Assembly (NCBI RefSeq): GCF_010723575.1
Contig: NZ_BLKZ01000001.1
Location: 1,364,001 to 1,428,000 of the forward strand
Direction of reading: 5' to 3'
Origin: Mycobacterium bourgelatii
Lineage (GTDB): Bacteria; Actinomycetota; Actinomycetes; Mycobacteriales; Mycobacteriaceae
DNA: 64,000 nt
The stretch's first letter is position 1, and each line of letters starts with the position of its first letter. The notes beneath the pieces were generated by a model that had not been told where the DNA came from, made no database searches, and saw only the letters and a list, made by a program, of their open reading frames with translations. The translations under genes and the position numbers were made by a program. Shown here piece by piece: positions 1 to 8,288 of the stretch.

Positions 1-1335
1 GCTGTCTCCAAGCTGATCAACGATGCGGTTGCGGCCGAGAAGCTACCGGGTGCCGTCCTGGTGGTCGGGCACGGCGGCAATATCGTCTTCCACGAGGCCT
101 ACGGCGTGCGGAGGCTCGCGAGCGAACCTGGATTGGATGGAAAGCCGGCACCCGCAGACCCGATGACCGAGGACACCATCTTCGATCTGGCGTCGTTGAC
201 CAAGCCGATTGCTACCACCACGGCCATCATGCAGCTTTACGAGCAAGGCGCGGTCCGATTCGACGATCCCGTGCAGCAGTATCTGCCTGACTTCAACTCG
301 GCGAACGATCCACGGCGCGCTCAGGTGACCGTTCGCATGCTGCTCACGCATACCTCCGGCGAAAAGGACGATGTAGAACTCAAAGATCCGTGGGGACTGG
401 AGCGAGCGGACAAAGCGGAGGGCTTTCGCCGCGCATTGACGACACCGCTTGAATCGGAGCCCGGGACTGTTTTTCACTACTCCGACATCAACTACATCCT
501 GCTCGGAGCGCTGCTCGAGAAGATCACCGGCGAGACCTTGGACGTCTACGTTCAGCGAAAAGTGTTCGCACCGCTTGGTCTGCAGGAGACCAGCTACCTT
601 CCTCCCGCCAAAGCGTGTGGGCCGCACACGATTAGGGGAGTTGCGGTCGGGTGGGCTCCCGGGGAGGAGACCGAGCCGGATGAGTGCCCAGCCGGAACCT
701 GGAGCACCGAGCTCTTACCGCGCATCGCTCCGACGGCGCGTGACGAAGAGAATGCAGCAGATCCGAGCAAGAACCCGGACTTCAATTACCTGCTTTGGGG
801 CACAGTGCATGACATGACGGCGCGGCGGATGGGGGGAGTGGCAGGACATGCTGGAGTGTTCTCCACGGCCCGCGACGTCAGCATCTTTGCGCAGGCTCTG
901 CTCGACCGGCTCGCGGGTCGCCCGAGCGAGTTCCCGCTGACGCAAGCAACGTTGGAGATGATGATCTCGCCGCAGCAGCCGGGAAACACGCCGGGGCAAC
1001 TGGAGGCAGCCAACAGCGCCACCCGGGAAGCCGTTGCAACAAGACCCAATACGAGGGATCCGCTGCTCGCACCGCGCTACCCGGCGATCCCTGGACAAAA
1101 CCTGCGCGGCTTCGGTTGGGACATCGATACGCCCCTGTCCGGTGCGCGTGGCAGGGTCTTTCCCGTTGGGAGCTTCGGTCACACGGGCTTCACCGGAACC
1201 TCCATTTGGATCGACCCGACTTCGGACACCTACGTCGTACTGCTTTCGAACTCGATCCTCGTGCGAGGCAGTGCACCCATATCGGATTTGCGGGGTGAGG
1301 TCGCGACATTGGCAGCCCGGGCCCTGGGCCTGTAA
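1..1335 (+). CDS. Serine hydrolase, beta-lactamase / class C PBP family (5' end outside window)
   Basis: The frame is open from base 1, so the true start lies upstream. The catalytic SxxK tetrad reads SLTK (Ser codon at 193-195, Lys at 202-204), the second motif is Y-S-D (Tyr codon at 478-480) in place of the usual YxN, and the KTG-like box is HTG at 1180-1188. These fit serine beta-lactamase-like esterases and DD-peptidases such as family VIII esterases. A stretch around bases 620-780 is an insertion rich in Pro, Glu and Cys between motifs 2 and 3. No signal peptide can be judged because the N-terminus is missing. Substrate is unknown; an esterase or lactam hydrolase is equally likely. The gene converges on the M15 peptidase gene, with 27 bp between stops. 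Confidence 0.85.
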   Translation, partial: AVSKLINDAVAAEKLPGAVLVVGHGGNIVFHEAYGVRRLASEPGLDGKPAPADPMTEDTIFDLASLTKPIATTTAIMQLYEQGAVRFDDPVQQYLPDFNSANDPRRAQVTVRMLLTHTSGEKDDVELKDPWGLERADKAEGFRRALTTPLESEPGTVFHYSDINYILLGALLEKITGETLDVYVQRKVFAPLGLQETSYLPPAKACGPHTIRGVAVGWAPGEETEPDECPAGTWSTELLPRIAPTARDEENAADPSKNPDFNYLLWGTVHDMTARRMGGVAGHAGVFSTARDVSIFAQALLDRLAGRPSEFPLTQATLEMMISPQQPGNTPGQLEAANSATREAVATRPNTRDPLLAPRYPAIPGQNLRGFGWDIDTPLSGARGRVFPVGSFGHTGFTGTSIWIDPTSDTYVVLLSNSILVRGSAPISDLRGEVATLAARALGL

Positions 1336-1362
1336 CTGCCGCAACGGCAAAGTAATCCGGGC

Positions 1363-2112
1363 TCAGGCGTGCTCGAAGTGCTGGTAGTCGGGAGTTTTCC
1401 AGTAGCCGCCCCATTGCCAGCCCCGATCGGTGAAGGCGCGTTCGGCCGGGTCCCCAGGGTGGATCAGTCCCGGGTCGGTTCGGTTGCGGTCCAGGTAGTC
1501 CGCCGCGTTCCGCGGCTCGAAATAGCCGCTGACGTAGAGGCAGGGGTTGATCAACGTATTGATGTCGATGGCCCGGCCATAGGCGTGCAGGGACCATTCG
1601 TCGCTGCCCGGGATGCGCCGGCAGTTGAACGCCGACGTGTTGTTGTCCTCCATGGATGCTTCATCGTCGGCGTCCGGGTATTGGTCGACCGTACGCATCT
1701 TCTCGACCGGATAGCCCAATCGCAGCAGATCGTCGAAGATCGCGATCACGTCCGCCACCAACTCTTCGTGCACGACGAGCGCGCCGCGGTGAATCTGGCC
1801 GTCAAAACCTCTGTAGGGGAGGTCAACCCGTCGCAACTGTTCTGGTTGGACGGGACACTCCGGGCGCCAAGTGGTGCCCAGGTCGGCGGCGGTGACCGGT
1901 TGCACAGTCGCGGCAGTCGGGGTTGACGCCGGTGTTGGTGATGCGCTGGGCGCCGACGTGCTGGTCGGTGCAGCGACCGTCGATGAGGACGGCGCTACGG
2001 ACGGTGATGATTTCGCGGCAGGGGGTGGCGCCGGGTTGGCGCATTGCACGAGCAGGAGAACCGGCGCGAGCACTCGTGCCAACAGCGCAACGCGGCGCGT
2101 TGACGACGTCAA
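1363..2112 (-). CDS. Lipoprotein D,D-carboxypeptidase-like M15 (VanY/M15C) peptidase
   Basis: I chose the TTG start at 2112 because it lies 20 nt after the upstream amidohydrolase stop and gives a 249-aa protein that begins with a hydrophobic signal and a lipobox-like L-V-Q-C about 25 residues in. A low-complexity Ser/Thr/Pro/Ala linker follows, then the peptidase domain. The zinc-site pattern is visible near the C-terminus: S-L-H-A-Y-G-R-A-I-D-I-N supplies His and Asp, and the terminal Y-Q-H-F-E-H supplies the last His. The protein should be anchored outside the membrane and trim peptidoglycan peptides. Reading further upstream would overlap the neighbouring gene and has no signal sequence, so it is rejected. 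The start codon is the least certain part. Confidence 0.85.
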   Translation of the reverse strand: MTSSTRRVALLARVLAPVLLLVQCANPAPPPAAKSSPSVAPSSSTVAAPTSTSAPSASPTPASTPTAATVQPVTAADLGTTWRPECPVQPEQLRRVDLPYRGFDGQIHRGALVVHEELVADVIAIFDDLLRLGYPVEKMRTVDQYPDADDEASMEDNNTSAFNCRRIPGSDEWSLHAYGRAIDINTLINPCLYVSGYFEPRNAADYLDRNRTDPGLIHPGDPAERAFTDRGWQWGGYWKTPDYQHFEHA

Positions 2113-2132
2113 TTCCCGATGCCCGGGCGAAA

Positions 2133-3362
2133 TCAGGTGAGTACGAGCGCGGGTACGTCGGGTCGGTGGACGATCTCGTTGGGCACCTTGAAGAGGTCGA
2201 TCATGTTGCCGCCCATCACTTTCCGGACCCCCTCCTCGTCCAGGCCCTGGCGTTCGAGGTCGTCGACGAGGGTGATCGGATCGGACAACCCCTCCGGGTG
2301 CGGCCAGTCCGAGCCGAAGATGATGCGGTCGACGCCGCACAGATCGGCCATCTTCTTGAAGTCGTCTTCCCAGAAGGGCGCGACGTACACGCACCGCTTG
2401 AAGGCCTGGATCGGGTCCTCGGGGAACTCCTGCGGCATCTTCGCGTAGACGTTCTTGAACTGGTAGAAGAGGTACGGCACCCACGATCCACCATTCTCGA
2501 CCGACAGGATGCGCAGATCGGGATTGCGGGTGAGCGCGCCGTGGCAGACCAACGCGGCCATGGTGTCTTCGATGGGCCGCTTGCCCATCGCGACCATGCG
2601 AAACGCGGTCGGCTTGAACGGCTTGTACTCGTCGCCGGGCTCCCAGTCATTGAGGTATTCGGCGTATCCGCTGTCCGAGGCGTGCATCGATACCGGGATG
2701 CCGGCCTTGACGCACGCATCCCAGAACGGGTCGAACTCGGGCAGGCCAAAGGACCGGGTGCCGCGGTGGCCGGGCACCGGCGCGGGCCGGACCAAAACGG
2801 TCTTGGCGCCTCGTTGCAGGCACCAGTCGAGTTCCTCGAGGGCCCGATCGACGATGGCCAGATTGATGACCGGCGTGGAGAAGATGCGGTCCTCATAGTT
2901 GAACTGCCAGGTCTCGTACATCCACTGGTTGAGCCCATGGATGATGTCCAGAATCAACTCCGGATCGTCCTTCAACCGCTCCTCCACGAGGGAGGCCAGC
3001 GTCGGGAACATCAGCGTGTAGTCCAAGCCAAGTCCGTCGAGGACTTCCAGGCGCGCCTCGGGATTGCGGAACGCCGGGATCGATTTCATCGGCTTGCCCA
3101 TCACCTCACGGAAGCTCTTGCCGCCACTGCCGTGCCGGAAGTATTCCTCCTGGGCGCCGGGGCGCGCCACGATCTCGAACGTTGGGTTCGGAATGTAGTC
3201 GCTGACCACGTTGCGCACCATGATCTTGGTGCGGCCACGGACGTCGATGTAGTCGATGACACCTTTGCGGTGCTCCGGCAGAAATTTGGTCAGCGCTTCC
3301 TTGGGCTCGTAGAAGTGGTTGTCGGCGTCGAACACAGGGAAGGAAAGGTCGCGTGACGGCAT
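2133..3362 (-). CDS. Amidohydrolase-2 family metal-dependent hydrolase
   Basis: The 409-aa protein starts with the metal-site region F-D-A-D-N-H, contains M-H-A-S-D in the middle and ends with G-S-D-W-P-H-P-E-G, the arrangement of the amidohydrolase_2 (ACMSD/OHCU decarboxylase-like) TIM barrels that mycobacteria carry in many copies. Such enzymes hydrolyse or decarboxylate ring-derived acids; the substrate here is not predictable. It resembles the 397-aa protein at 22260-23453 along its length (shared I-P-N-P-T-F, Y-F-R and GSD-P boxes), so the two are paralogs. An inverted repeat at 3426-3440 lies 64 bp upstream. The M15 peptidase gene follows after 20 nt and may be co-transcribed, although the two functions look unrelated. 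Confidence 0.88.
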   Translation of the reverse strand: MPSRDLSFPVFDADNHFYEPKEALTKFLPEHRKGVIDYIDVRGRTKIMVRNVVSDYIPNPTFEIVARPGAQEEYFRHGSGGKSFREVMGKPMKSIPAFRNPEARLEVLDGLGLDYTLMFPTLASLVEERLKDDPELILDIIHGLNQWMYETWQFNYEDRIFSTPVINLAIVDRALEELDWCLQRGAKTVLVRPAPVPGHRGTRSFGLPEFDPFWDACVKAGIPVSMHASDSGYAEYLNDWEPGDEYKPFKPTAFRMVAMGKRPIEDTMAALVCHGALTRNPDLRILSVENGGSWVPYLFYQFKNVYAKMPQEFPEDPIQAFKRCVYVAPFWEDDFKKMADLCGVDRIIFGSDWPHPEGLSDPITLVDDLERQGLDEEGVRKVMGGNMIDLFKVPNEIVHRPDVPALVLT

Positions 3363-3425
3363 ATTCGTCTCCTGGCAGTCTCGTTTGCCCGGGCGGCAAG
3401 AATCGTCGATAGCGCAGCCGCCTCT

Positions 3426-3440
3426 GGTAATCAGGTTACC
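3426..3440. promoter_or_regulatory. Inverted repeat upstream of amidohydrolase gene
   Basis: GGTAA-TCAGG-TTACC forms perfect 5-bp arms around a 5-bp spacer, 64 bp upstream of the start at 3362. The position fits an operator. No regulator gene is adjacent, and arms this short can occur by chance. Confidence 0.35.
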
Positions 3441-3582
3441 CCTCCCGCATTAGCAGCGGCAATAAGGCCGGCGACCTGGGGTGAGCATCAGAGCGCGTCA
3501 TGGTGCGCGCCACTTCTCTACGAGAATTGCGTTACCGCGTCGGGCCCGGTGCTGGGACCGGCGACTTCCCTACCTGCGCGTC

Positions 3583-5391
3583 TTAGGTGTTGCCCTGCAG
3601 GGTGATGTCGGAGATTTTCGTCCGGCTTTCGCCGTTCGTGGTGCCCAAGGTGGAAATCCACACCAGCACGTTGGAGGTCTTGGTGCGGTTATGCACCTCG
3701 ATGCGGTTGTGTCCCGGCTGCAGGGACGTGGTCGGGGTCAGTTCGGTGGTGTCCTCGAGTTTGGCGGGACTTTCCGTCGCTGACGAGCGGATCTGGACCT
3801 GGGTTCCGGTGCTGCTGAGGTCGAGCGTCACCGCAGTCAGCACGGCCGGTTCCGCCAGGTGCAGCAACAATCCCATTCCCTTGAGGAATTTGGGGAAGGG
3901 GACGGCGTCCTTGTAGGTGACCGTGGACCATCCGGTATTCGGGTCGCCGTCGATCGCCAAGTCGGCGTCCTGCGGATTGTCCGGGGAGCCGTCCGGGGAG
4001 AACACCGTCGCGCTCACCGGCTTGATCTCCACCCCGGGGCGGGTCCCGCGGCCGAATCCGTCGGTGAAGTACCAGACCGCACCGGCGGTCAGCGCGATCA
4101 CGGCGATTACGGCCGCGATAGCGGTGAACCAGACCTTGGCGCCTTTCGACGCCTTCTTCTCGTCCTCTCGTGGCGGCTGCTGCGGCTTCTCCGGCTTCTG
4201 CTGCGGTTTCTCCGGCGCTGCGCGGTCCTGGGACCGGCGTGGCTTCGCAGGAACTGCGGCCGACAGGTTGACCACTTTGTCGGCATCGAGCGTTTCGCCG
4301 TCCCAAGCGCCGCTGACTTCGACCACATCGCCATCGGCGAGTTGACCAGCCACCAAGTCGGTTTGTATCTCCACGGGCACCGGTGTGCGCCGATCGCCCA
4401 ATGGCTCATCTGTGATCAGGTAAAACGACAGGACCCCGAACTGATCGTGACCGTCGATCGCTGTCTGCTGAACGCCCCGCGCCGTGCCCTGAACGGTGAC
4501 ACGTTCAAGACGCTGGGTGGCAGGACGATCTTTCGAGCCGGCGTCCGGAATGCGGCCCGATCCGGAAGTGAGTGCCCGGGCAAATTCGAGGCAGGTCGGG
4601 TAACGGTCAGCGGGGTTTTTGGCCAGGGCCCGGATCAGCACGGCGTCGAGGTGCGCCAGATCGGGCCTGCGCTGTGAGATTCGAGGCGGTGGCGAATTCA
4701 GGTGGTGGCTGATGACGACGGCGCGATTGGTATCCACGAAAGGTGGGGCACCGGTCAGCAGATGGAAGGTGGTCGCGGCCAGCGCGTATTGGTCCACCCG
4801 TCCGTCAAGCGGTTTGCTGAGTAGTTGCTCAGGAGCGACATAGCTGATGGTGCCCACGGTGACGTTGGCGTCGGTGAGGTTGCTGACGTCGTCGATTCGG
4901 CGGGCGATGCCAAAGTCGGTCAACAGCACCCTGCGCCGCATACCGTCGGACGGGGTCACCAGGATGTTCTCCGGCTTGACGTCCCGGTGGAGCAGACGGC
5001 GTTCATGGCCGAAGTCGAGCGCTTCGGCCACCGCCATCACGATTTCGACAACGTCCTGTTCGGGCATTCCGTTCGGGTAGGTCTCCCGAACCAGTCGGCC
5101 GGCGTCGGTGCCCTCGACGTAAGCCATCGAGATCCAAAGGCGGCCGTTGAACTCGCCGCGGTCGAGCACGCCGACGATGTTGGGATGCCACAACGTCGCG
5201 GCCAACTCGGCTTCGCGAATGAATCGCGCGCGGAACTCTGCGTCTGCGGTCGCGGGCAGGGACAGGATCTTCAGCGCGTCGTGCCGCGGCAGGCGAGGAT
5301 GCTGAGCAAGATAGACCTCGCCCATCCCTCCGGAGCCCAGCAACCGGTCAATGACGTAACCAGCGAAGACGTCACCGGGGTTCAAGGGCAT
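3583..5391 (-). CDS. Membrane Ser/Thr protein kinase (PknF-like) with extracellular discoidin-like domain
   Basis: The 602-aa protein opens with a complete Hanks-type kinase domain (about residues 12-270): glycine loop G-S-G-G-M-G-E, lysine in D-A-L-K-I-L, catalytic H-R-D-V-K-P-E-N, D-F-G, and A-P-E in the P+1 region. It is closest in feel to M. tuberculosis PknF. Residues of roughly 300-375 form a beta-rich OB-like segment that includes G-D-V-V-E-V-S-G. A Lys/Pro/Glu-rich juxtamembrane linker and one TM helix (about 420-440) follow. The last ~155 residues look like a galactose-binding/discoidin-like fold (A-I-D-G-D-P-N-T-G-W), similar to what I recall at the C-terminus of mycobacterial MviN. 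The kinase therefore probably senses an extracellular glycan or peptidoglycan-related ligand. It is transcribed alone, on the same strand as the PhyH gene 48 bp upstream. Confidence 0.9.
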   Translation of the reverse strand: MPLNPGDVFAGYVIDRLLGSGGMGEVYLAQHPRLPRHDALKILSLPATADAEFRARFIREAELAATLWHPNIVGVLDRGEFNGRLWISMAYVEGTDAGRLVRETYPNGMPEQDVVEIVMAVAEALDFGHERRLLHRDVKPENILVTPSDGMRRRVLLTDFGIARRIDDVSNLTDANVTVGTISYVAPEQLLSKPLDGRVDQYALAATTFHLLTGAPPFVDTNRAVVISHHLNSPPPRISQRRPDLAHLDAVLIRALAKNPADRYPTCLEFARALTSGSGRIPDAGSKDRPATQRLERVTVQGTARGVQQTAIDGHDQFGVLSFYLITDEPLGDRRTPVPVEIQTDLVAGQLADGDVVEVSGAWDGETLDADKVVNLSAAVPAKPRRSQDRAAPEKPQQKPEKPQQPPREDEKKASKGAKVWFTAIAAVIAVIALTAGAVWYFTDGFGRGTRPGVEIKPVSATVFSPDGSPDNPQDADLAIDGDPNTGWSTVTYKDAVPFPKFLKGMGLLLHLAEPAVLTAVTLDLSSTGTQVQIRSSATESPAKLEDTTELTPTTSLQPGHNRIEVHNRTKTSNVLVWISTLGTTNGESRTKISDITLQGNT

Positions 5392-5439
5392 GTTCGAGAG
5401 CCTACAAACCGGCGCGGCCCAGTAGCGAATTCCGCTGCT

Positions 5440-6303
5440 CTACCCCTCCGGCGGGATATCCAGCAAGCGCAGGGGGTGCAGACCGTCGACCGCGCCGACG
5501 AACGGCGGGTGGATGCTGTAGCCAAGCATGCGGCGAATGTCGTCGGAGACTGCTCGGGCGATGTCTTTGGAGATTGACAGGGTGTAAGCCTCCATGGGGC
5601 GTAGCCAAGGCTGACAGTACTGAGCGGTGACGGCGAGACGGCCGCGGCTGGTGGTGTTAGCGCCTCCGCCGTGCCACAGGGTGCCGACGAAGAACACGCA
5701 TGACCCGGCGGGCATAACGACAGGTACCGCCGGGTCGTCGGGGCCCGGCCGCCCCTGGCCCCACCGGTGGCTGCCGGGTAGGACCACGGTGGCGCCATTG
5801 TCGGCGGTGAAGTCGTCGATCGCCCAGATGGTCGCCGCCGCCAGCGGTTCCCGGGGTCGCGGAATCGGGTAGAACCCGTCGTCGTGATGGGCCAGCTGAG
5901 CGGCTTCTCCGGGAAGGATGTTAATGGCTTGCAGTGCCGAAAGCAGGTAGTTGGGCATCAGCAAGCGGTCGAGCACTGCCAGAACCCGGGGATGATCGAC
6001 GAGCCGATCGCATGCCCGTGTTCTGCTCAGGACGCTGTAGATGCGTTGGGTGCGCCGGCCTTCGAAGGTATTGCGTCCGGTGTGTCCCAGCCACGGCCGT
6101 ACGACCTCGCGGATTTCCGCACATTCGTCGGCGCTGAGTAGGTTGGGCCAGATCACGTAGCCGTCGCGGTCGAGGGCCGCCATGTCGGCGTCGACGACCG
6201 CGGGGTCGACGGAGCTTCCGCCGCTCGGTGTCCACCTGTACCGCCCCGCGAGATCGCTCTTGAGGTCCTCCAGCGTGGTGACGTGTTCCTCGTCGATGCT
6301 CAT
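5440..6303 (-). CDS. Phytanoyl-CoA dioxygenase (PhyH) family Fe(II)/2-oxoglutarate oxygenase
   Basis: The 287-aa protein has the PhyH jelly-roll landmarks: D-G-Y-V-I near residue 45, the iron-binding H-x-D in A-H-H-D-D around residue 140, V-L-P-G-S-H-R in the following strand, and the distal iron ligand in L-W-H-G-G-G-A-N. An arginine in S-R-G-R-L-A-V is well placed to hold 2-oxoglutarate. Family members hydroxylate acyl-CoAs, halogenate or modify small molecules, so the reaction is open. The ATG at 6303 has no strong Shine-Dalgarno, but the N-terminus before D-G-Y-V-I is of normal length. The 240 bp upstream up to 6543 hold no other gene that I can support. Confidence 0.88.
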   Translation of the reverse strand: MSIDEEHVTTLEDLKSDLAGRYRWTPSGGSSVDPAVVDADMAALDRDGYVIWPNLLSADECAEIREVVRPWLGHTGRNTFEGRRTQRIYSVLSRTRACDRLVDHPRVLAVLDRLLMPNYLLSALQAINILPGEAAQLAHHDDGFYPIPRPREPLAAATIWAIDDFTADNGATVVLPGSHRWGQGRPGPDDPAVPVVMPAGSCVFFVGTLWHGGGANTTSRGRLAVTAQYCQPWLRPMEAYTLSISKDIARAVSDDIRRMLGYSIHPPFVGAVDGLHPLRLLDIPPEG

Positions 6304-6543
6304 CGGCGTTCGTCCTTTTCCCGGCTTTCCTCACCACACTAAGCCGAGGCCGGCCTTGTTCAGGCCAGGATCGCCACTGCCGTCCGTCTCAGGTGGATGA
6401 GAGCCGGACGGTCAAACCACAGAAACCGCGCACGAACCGCCCGATGGCGACGCTATCGCTTGTGCGGCCACGGGTTTCGACTCCTGGTGGTGCGGCCGCA
6501 GCGCAGGCCGACCTATGGTCGTCGAATTCCGTAGTCTGGTTTC

Positions 6544-6765
6544 ATGACTGATAATTCGTGGAACGTGCAGATCGGCGAGGCTCCCGAAGGAAACCCGGGC
6601 ATTCCCGCCGTGCCGACAACCGTCTACGAAGGTGATGAAGAAGGCGCACGGGCTGCGTACGAGGAGCACGCGGCGAAGGCGCCCGCGGCCGACTATCGCT
6701 ACGTTCTGCTGCGCAACGTCGGTGAAGTAGTCGAGCTCTGGGGGACCCCGCCGGCTGTCGGCTAG
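6544..6765 (+). CDS. Small conserved acidic protein, function unknown
   Basis: This is a 73-aa soluble, acidic protein with no membrane segment. Codon usage is mycobacterial, with strong G/C at third positions. It contains Y-R-Y-V-L-L-R-N-V followed by V-V-E-L-W-G-T-P, which suggests a compact alpha/beta fold with a short terminal strand. I know similar small proteins in mycobacteria only as hypothetical. There is no clear Shine-Dalgarno before the ATG, so it may be leaderless. The IS110 element lies directly downstream. Confidence 0.65.
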   Translation: MTDNSWNVQIGEAPEGNPGIPAVPTTVYEGDEEGARAAYEEHAAKAPAADYRYVLLRNVGEVVELWGTPPAVG

Positions 6766-6775
6766 CTTTCGCGCT

Positions 6776-8284
6776 GGTAGTCAAGGTTGACGTTGGGCGT
6801 GGTTGATCAGCCGGGCTGATGCTCGGCTTGTGGCGCGATGAACGGTGTGTCGTTGTTGGTCGGTGGGCCGTCGTGTTCCGGCAGGCTGATTAGTCGCCGT
6901 GAGCGGCAGGCTTTCGTGTGCGCCGTGATGGCGGCCCAGGGCGAGCGGGCGGCAAGCTAGGTTTCGCCGTCGTGCGGCATAGCTACCGTGGCCGTCACCG
7001 TTCGCCGCTGAGCCTTCCTTGACGATAGCGCTGTTCATCGAAGGGTTGTTGGGTTCGAAGCAGTCGGTATGACAGCCGGCAGGCATGACGCGCGAGCGCG
7101 ACACGGGCCTGTATCGGGGCCATCCCTCGCGCGTGAAGTTCAGCGTTGCGCTCGATGAAAGACGGTGAGCACTGCGACAGTCCCCACGCGATGCCCATCA
7201 GTGCGTCGCGATGCTCGGCCAGGCCCTGACGTGAAATGCGGCCACGCCGGTTCAGCGTGGCCGATTGGTAGAGTGCTGGCGCCAAACCTGTTGCCGAGTA
7301 GAGATGTTCAGCATCAGGGAAGCGTTGGATGGGAAGGCTGTGCGCGGCGAAGGCTGCCGCACGAACGGAGGCGACGCCGGGCAGAGTGGTTAGGATCTGG
7401 CCGTCGGTCTCGGCCAATAAGGCCACGACTTCGACGTCGAGGGCATCGATGTCTGTCCGGAGCCGGCGGTACCGGGCCAGATCACGCCCCAGTCGGTGCG
7501 CACGTTGATCAGCATCGGCCGGCGGAGGCAGACATCCGCGCCACCGCTGCAGCCAGTACTGGGCGGTGCTGGTCGTCAATCGGCCCGGAGCCCGGCGCAT
7601 CAGCGACCGCAGTTGCGGTGGTCGTCCTGCAAACACGGCAGCACACGCCAGCACCGCCAGACCCGTCGGAGTCTCCAACGCCAAAGATCGCCCGTGACCC
7701 GCCGGCGCCGACAATCCAGGGCACAACGCATTGAGCTGGTCGTGCAGTCGCTGCTGGGCGACCTTGCGGTCGGCTACCAATCCGCGACGATGTCGCACCG
7801 CGGCACGTAACGCTTCGACCGGCGATTCCTGGCCGTAGCGGCGACCGCCGCCCTGGCGGGCCATGTACGTCAACGCTGCGCAGTCGCGATCATCGGTCTT
7901 GAACCTGCCCGAACCCAGCTGTGTGCGAGCAGATTTCGTCTCCGACGGCGCGAACAGCCGCACGCAACCAGGATGGCGCCGTTCCAGTTCGGCGACCCAC
8001 GGCCGGTGCAGACTGCCGGTCGCCTCGATCGCGATCACGGGCGCATCTCGGCCATGTTTGTTCAGCGCCAGCTCAAGCTGTGCGATGCCTTCTCGCGAGA
8101 CCGATAACGACATCGGACCAGCGAGCAGACCGGACCCGTCACTGATCCACACCCGATTGAACGCCTTGCCAGGATCCACGGCAACGATCACCGTGGACGG
8201 ATCAAGCGCAACCTCCAACACCGACATGAGCAGCCTCCTCCGAAACGGACCTCCTACGAGAATCCGCCCAGTGCCTACTCACGG
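6776..8284 (-). mobile_element. IS110-family insertion sequence (ends approximate)
   Basis: A complete DEDD transposase gene is flanked by non-coding DNA: about 57 bp on its 5' side (to the DUF2855 stop) and about 229 bp on its 3' side (6766-6994). I cannot find terminal inverted repeats, which is normal for IS110, so the boundaries are estimates. The longer non-coding flank downstream of the transposase is the arrangement known for IS1111-type members, whose bridge RNA is encoded at that end. It carries a perfect hairpin at 6806-6820 (7-bp arms ATCAGCC/GGCTGAT). The insertion separates the 73-aa gene from the DUF2855 gene. Confidence 0.6.
6995..8227 (-). CDS. IS110-family transposase (DEDD RuvC-like)
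   Basis: The 410-aa protein has the two domains of IS110 transposases. The N-terminal RuvC-like domain carries V-D-P-G-K near residue 17, A-I-E-A-T-G near 65 and K-T-D-D-R-D-C-A-A-L near 115, giving the D-E-D-D set. The C-terminal Tnp_IS116/110/902 domain has L-P-G-V and A-T-G-L-A-P-A followed by a G-R-I-S-R-Q-G motif; it normally holds the catalytic serine, which I have not pinned down. A strong Shine-Dalgarno (GGAGGAGG) lies 6-7 nt before the ATG at 8227. Length is normal and the frame is intact, so the copy may be active. Such recombinases use a bridge RNA made by the element itself. Confidence 0.92.
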   Translation of the reverse strand: MSVLEVALDPSTVIVAVDPGKAFNRVWISDGSGLLAGPMSLSVSREGIAQLELALNKHGRDAPVIAIEATGSLHRPWVAELERRHPGCVRLFAPSETKSARTQLGSGRFKTDDRDCAALTYMARQGGGRRYGQESPVEALRAAVRHRRGLVADRKVAQQRLHDQLNALCPGLSAPAGHGRSLALETPTGLAVLACAAVFAGRPPQLRSLMRRAPGRLTTSTAQYWLQRWRGCLPPPADADQRAHRLGRDLARYRRLRTDIDALDVEVVALLAETDGQILTTLPGVASVRAAAFAAHSLPIQRFPDAEHLYSATGLAPALYQSATLNRRGRISRQGLAEHRDALMGIAWGLSQCSPSFIERNAELHARGMAPIQARVALARHACRLSYRLLRTQQPFDEQRYRQGRLSGER

Positions 8285-8288
8285 CCTA

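Noticed and set aside
1923..3356. 477-aa plus-strand open frame opposite the amidohydrolase gene
   Set aside because: It is antisense to a gene with clear family motifs; the long frame follows from the codon bias of that gene.
3546..3561. Hairpin CCGGT-N6-ACCGG after the kinase gene
   Set aside because: The stem is only 5 bp with no T-run, so I do not call a terminator.
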